Origin: Methanoregulaceae archaeon
Lineage (GTDB): Archaea; Halobacteriota; Methanomicrobia; Methanomicrobiales; Methanospirillaceae
Reading direction: 5' to 3'
Length of the DNA stretch: 8,401 bases
NCBI GenBank assembly: GCA_019695435.1
Contig: JACTVF010000092.1
Location: 1 to 8,401, forward strand
The position numbers and the translations under genes were made by a program. Positions 5,857 through 8,401 of this stretch are shown here, piece after piece. How positions within the stretch are numbered: position 1 is the stretch's first letter; each line of letters begins with the position of its first letter. The notes under the pieces were generated by a model. It was not told where the DNA came from and ran no database searches. It worked only from the letters and a program-made list of their open reading frames with translations.

Positions 5857-5872
5857 CGCCGTCCATCAATGT

Positions 5873-6249
5873 ATGAATACAATGTCCCATAGTTTCTGTT
5901 TTTCAGCAGATTCTGCCGGGGAAATTTCTGAAAGAATCAGGAACTTTTCGGATTTTCACCCTACTCTCGGGATTATCTTCAGCTCTATTGCACTCGGCAT
6001 TCCCGACCTGGCTTCAAAGATCTCTTTCATTGGATTCCCGGTATTCGGCTGCTCGACGGCCGGGGAGAACCAGAAGAGAGAGGGCCCATGGTAGCAGAAG
6101 AGATCTCGGCAGCATCGGATCTCCGGAATGCCCTACGGATAGGCTACTTCACCTATGGCGAGATCGGCCACAACACCTGCGGAACCTGTGATTTCTACAA
6201 TGAGACACTCAGCTTTGTCTCCATCGAGCTCCTCCCTGACCCAATATGA
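5873..6249 (+). pseudogene. FIST sensor gene with its middle missing and a frameshift
   Basis: Two out-of-frame pieces of one FIST (F-box and intracellular signal transduction) sensor are joined. Piece 1 (5873-6094, 73 residues) has the start of FIST_N: HPTLGIIFSSIALGI, then FIGFPVFGCSTAGE at residues 52-65, then a stop after GPW. Piece 2 (6088-6249, 53 residues, another frame) has the very end of FIST_C: LRIGYFTYGEIGH and FYNETLSFVSIEL. In intact proteins of about 370-390 residues these blocks are separated by some 250 residues, which are absent here. FIST proteins bind small ligands and act with kinase or cyclase partners. The pieces overlap by seven bases (ATGGTAG), and piece 2 overlaps the PAS sensor start by ATGA. 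A TATA-like box remains upstream. An internal deletion is the simplest reading; an assembly fault, or two mini-proteins made by coupled translation, are alternatives. Confidence 0.75.
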
Positions 6250-8401
6250 AACAGCTTGACCAACTCTGGACAGAACTGCAGCCGCTCCTCACGAACCTTT
6301 CGCCGGAAGAACAGGAAAAGCTGAATACTGCTTTCGATCGTGTACGAAAGGGATCCTCCCTTCTCGAATCAAAATATCATCACGCGATCCATGACAGGGC
6401 TGCCGTCCATTCCCAGCTCGAGAAGTCCTCAGAGGATCTCCTCCAGAGGTCCCAGACCCTCTTCGAGAACTCAGGAACCGCAATGGTGGTCATTGAAAAC
6501 GACGGGACGATCTCGCTTGCCAATACCTTATTCCTGGATCTCTTTGGTTACCCTCGTGAAGAAGTGGAGAACCGGATAAATTTCTTTGTAATTTTTGATG
6601 AACGCTTCCGGGATCAGGTGCGGGACTATCACCGGCGCAGAAGGACCGGCGATGTAACGGTACCTCACCGGTACGAGGCACAGGTCATCAGCAGCGAGGG
6701 AAAGACGCTGGATGTCATCATCATGGTCGGGCTGTTCCTCGGGACTAACCAGAGTGTCGTATCGATCATTGACATCACGGACCAGAAGCGGATGGAAGAT
6801 GAACTCAGGCTGTTCAAAATCTCCGCCGACCGTGCGTATGACGAGATATTCTGGCTCGATTTCGAGGGCAACCTGCTCTACGTGAACGATGCGGCCGCGC
6901 GGAAAACCGGCTATTCGCGAGAGGAACTCCTTGCCATGAAGGTCTTTGCACTGGACCCGGATTTCAGCATGGAGGTCTGGCAGGGATTCATAAAAGACTT
7001 AAGGAAAAAAGGGTCCATGATCTTCGAGACTAGGCACCGGCTCAAGAACGGGAAGATCATGGAAATCGAGATCGCGACAAACTATGTCAAGAAGGATGAC
7101 CACGAATATAGCTTCGCCTTTGTCCGCGACATCACCGATCACAAGCGTACGGAACGGGATCTCCTCCAGACAAATACGGAACTCCATGCTGCGTACGGTC
7201 AACTGGCTGCTACCGAGCAGGAGCTCCGGGAACAGTTAGACAAACTTGCGAGCAGCCAGAAACTGTTGCAGGAAAGTGAGACCAAGTTCCACAGTGTCTT
7301 CAACAATGCAAATGATGCGATCTTTATGCATCTCCAGGAGGATGGCGCCCCGGGCAGATTCCTTGAGGTGAATGATTTTATGTGCACTGCGCTGGGGTAC
7401 ACCCGTGAAGAACTCCTCGCGATGACCGTGAAGGATATCCTTTCGGAAGTTCACATGAAAGAGATTTCCAAGATCAGCAGGACGATTGCCGAAAGAGGAT
7501 TCAATACATTTTACGCTGAATTCAGGAGAAAAGACGGATCAGCATTTCCCGTTGAAGTAAACTCCCGCAAATACTCGTCCTCCGGCCAGGAGATCATTTT
7601 AGCTGTGGCGAGGGACGTCTCCGAATGGAAACACACGGAAGAGGAGATCCTCCGGTCGAACAAGGCACTCAATACTGCGTATGAACAGCTTGCTGCTGTC
7701 GAGCAGGAGCTCCGGACCAATTATGAGAACCTCCGCGTAACAGAGAATAAACTCCGGGAGAGTGAGGCATGGTCACGGGAATTCACCGAGCTTCTCCCCC
7801 AGTTTGTATATGAGATTGACACGGCCGGCAGGCTTATCTTTGTGAACAAATATGCCACAGAGGTCTTCGGGATTACCCCTGAAATGCTTGACTCAGGCCT
7901 GGATATGCGGGATTTTATCATTCCGGAGGAATGGGAGAAGGTGCAGAAAAACCTGGCCCTGATCGCCAAAAGCAACACAACCGGCATCCCAACCACGCAC
8001 GGAGAATATCATTGCAGACGGCGGGACGGGACCCTGATGCCAACCAATATTTACACTGCCCCGGTCTATCGTGATGGAAAGCTGACAGGGTTCCGGGGAA
8101 TCGTTGTCGATACAACGGAAGCCAGCTCGACACAGGAGGCGCTTCAGAAGAGCGAGACCCGTTTCCGGGAACTCGCGGAGCTCCTGCCCCAGATCGTGTT
8201 TGAAGTGGATGAAAACCTGAAATTTACGTTCTTCAACTGGAACACCATTGAGATGACCGGATATGCCTATGATGATCTGTCACAGAACAGGACGGGTATA
8301 TTCGATATGATGCGGGAAGCTGACCACCAGTCTGCCGAGCGGTTTTTCACCCGCATTCTCAAGGACCGTGAGACCGGCCACATGGAATGTGTGATAATAA
8401 C
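6246..8401 (+). CDS. Multi-PAS-domain signal transduction protein, probably a histidine kinase (3' end outside window)
   Basis: An uninterrupted frame of 718 codons that leaves the window without a stop. After an N-terminal helical segment (about 1-66) there are five PAS domains: 1 at about 68-180 (ends VVSIIDITDQKRMEDEL), 2 at 190-300 (LDFEGNLLYVN; FVRDITDHKR), 3 at 345-465 (FLEVNDFMC; AVARDVSEWK), 4 at 510-625 (YEIDTAGRLIFVN; GIVVDTTEA) and 5 from about 640, incomplete. Coiled-coil linkers follow PAS 2 (about 303-345) and PAS 3 (465-508), sharing an AYxQLAAxEQELR repeat. There is no signal peptide or membrane helix, so this is a cytoplasmic sensor. Such proteins in Methanomicrobiales commonly end in a histidine kinase HisKA/HATPase pair, but neither is visible here. 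The ATG at 6246 overlaps the stop of the FIST remnant (ATGA), so translation is coupled to it. PAS ligand residues cannot be read by eye. Confidence 0.88.
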   Translation, partial: MKQLDQLWTELQPLLTNLSPEEQEKLNTAFDRVRKGSSLLESKYHHAIHDRAAVHSQLEKSSEDLLQRSQTLFENSGTAMVVIENDGTISLANTLFLDLFGYPREEVENRINFFVIFDERFRDQVRDYHRRRRTGDVTVPHRYEAQVISSEGKTLDVIIMVGLFLGTNQSVVSIIDITDQKRMEDELRLFKISADRAYDEIFWLDFEGNLLYVNDAAARKTGYSREELLAMKVFALDPDFSMEVWQGFIKDLRKKGSMIFETRHRLKNGKIMEIEIATNYVKKDDHEYSFAFVRDITDHKRTERDLLQTNTELHAAYGQLAATEQELREQLDKLASSQKLLQESETKFHSVFNNANDAIFMHLQEDGAPGRFLEVNDFMCTALGYTREELLAMTVKDILSEVHMKEISKISRTIAERGFNTFYAEFRRKDGSAFPVEVNSRKYSSSGQEIILAVARDVSEWKHTEEEILRSNKALNTAYEQLAAVEQELRTNYENLRVTENKLRESEAWSREFTELLPQFVYEIDTAGRLIFVNKYATEVFGITPEMLDSGLDMRDFIIPEEWEKVQKNLALIAKSNTTGIPTTHGEYHCRRRDGTLMPTNIYTAPVYRDGKLTGFRGIVVDTTEASSTQEALQKSETRFRELAELLPQIVFEVDENLKFTFFNWNTIEMTGYAYDDLSQNRTGIFDMMREADHQSAERFFTRILKDRETGHMECVII
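7181..7715 (+). repeat. Duplicated linker-coding repeat flanking PAS domain 3
   Basis: Two 49-base segments, 7181-7229 and 7667-7715, are identical at 40 positions by hand alignment and share the 16-base end CGAGCAGGAGCTCCGG. They encode the coiled-coil motif AYxQLAAxEQELR and are 486 bases (162 codons) apart, the size of one linker-plus-PAS unit. This suggests the gene grew by in-frame duplication of such units. PAS 4 and 5 also begin alike (ELLPQ[FI]V[YF]E[IV]D at about 515-525 and 645-655). Confidence 0.7.

Larger units (their letters stand above)
5372..5872. other. Gap without a convincing gene, possibly decayed sequence
   Basis: About 500 bases, more AT-rich than the flanking genes. Contents: a T6 run; a 45-codon + strand frame at 5441-5578 (begins MLSTGKWVDFVKIC, ends HIASE) with no good ribosome-binding site; a hairpin AACAAG (5586-5591) with CTTGTT (5600-5605), loop of eight; and a TATA-like element near the right end. 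A - strand frame of 83 codons at 5560-5811 is Cys/Ser-rich and does not look like a protein. Nothing here could be matched to a known family, RNA or mobile element. Confidence 0.5.

Noticed and set aside
7199..7996. Several - strand frames of 67-91 codons
   Set aside because: All are antisense to the PAS sensor, Ser-rich and motif-free.

Overview
The window looks like chromosomal DNA of a methanogenic archaeon, most likely order Methanomicrobiales (Methanoregula/Methanosphaerula-like). Reasons: archaeal-type translation-modification genes (Dph2, METTL5-like), a methanogen-associated DUF2115/UPF0305 protein, archaeal TATA-like boxes about 25 bp before starts, poly-T terminators, a PGF-type C-terminal sorting tail, and a long multi-PAS sensor typical of these methanogens. 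The genus is inferred from remembered family resemblance, not a search. No tRNA, rRNA, CRISPR or insertion sequence is visible.

Region 1 (1-1838, + strand) is a tight operon: the 3' half of an archaeal hypoxanthine/guanine phosphoribosyltransferase, then a Dph2-type diphthamide synthase overlapping its end, then a METTL5-like rRNA adenine methyltransferase joined by an ATGA overlap. The last two both modify the translation machinery (EF-2 and, by homology, small-subunit rRNA).

Region 2 (1839-3105) holds a 59-residue, two-helix membrane protein gene with its own TATA box and poly-T terminator, convergent with a stand-alone TylF-family methyltransferase on the - strand that seems to be expressed from a leaderless transcript.

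Region 3 (3106-4708) has a two-gene - strand operon: a secreted protein with signal peptide and PGF-like C-terminal anchor, followed one base later by an unrecognised 180-residue soluble protein. Upstream, a nearly palindromic TATA element (4417-4426) could fire both ways. It would place a hairpin at the very 5' end of the - strand transcript, and on the + strand a short segment with two hairpins and a T run, a candidate small RNA or leader.

Region 4 (4709-8401, + strand) carries the DUF2115 protein, then about 500 bases with no convincing gene, then the two ends of a FIST sensor gene whose middle is missing and whose halves are out of frame, then (ATGA overlap) a sensor protein with at least five PAS domains that runs off the window without a stop. 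The FIST remnant plus PAS sensor looks like a signalling pair in which the FIST partner has been broken.
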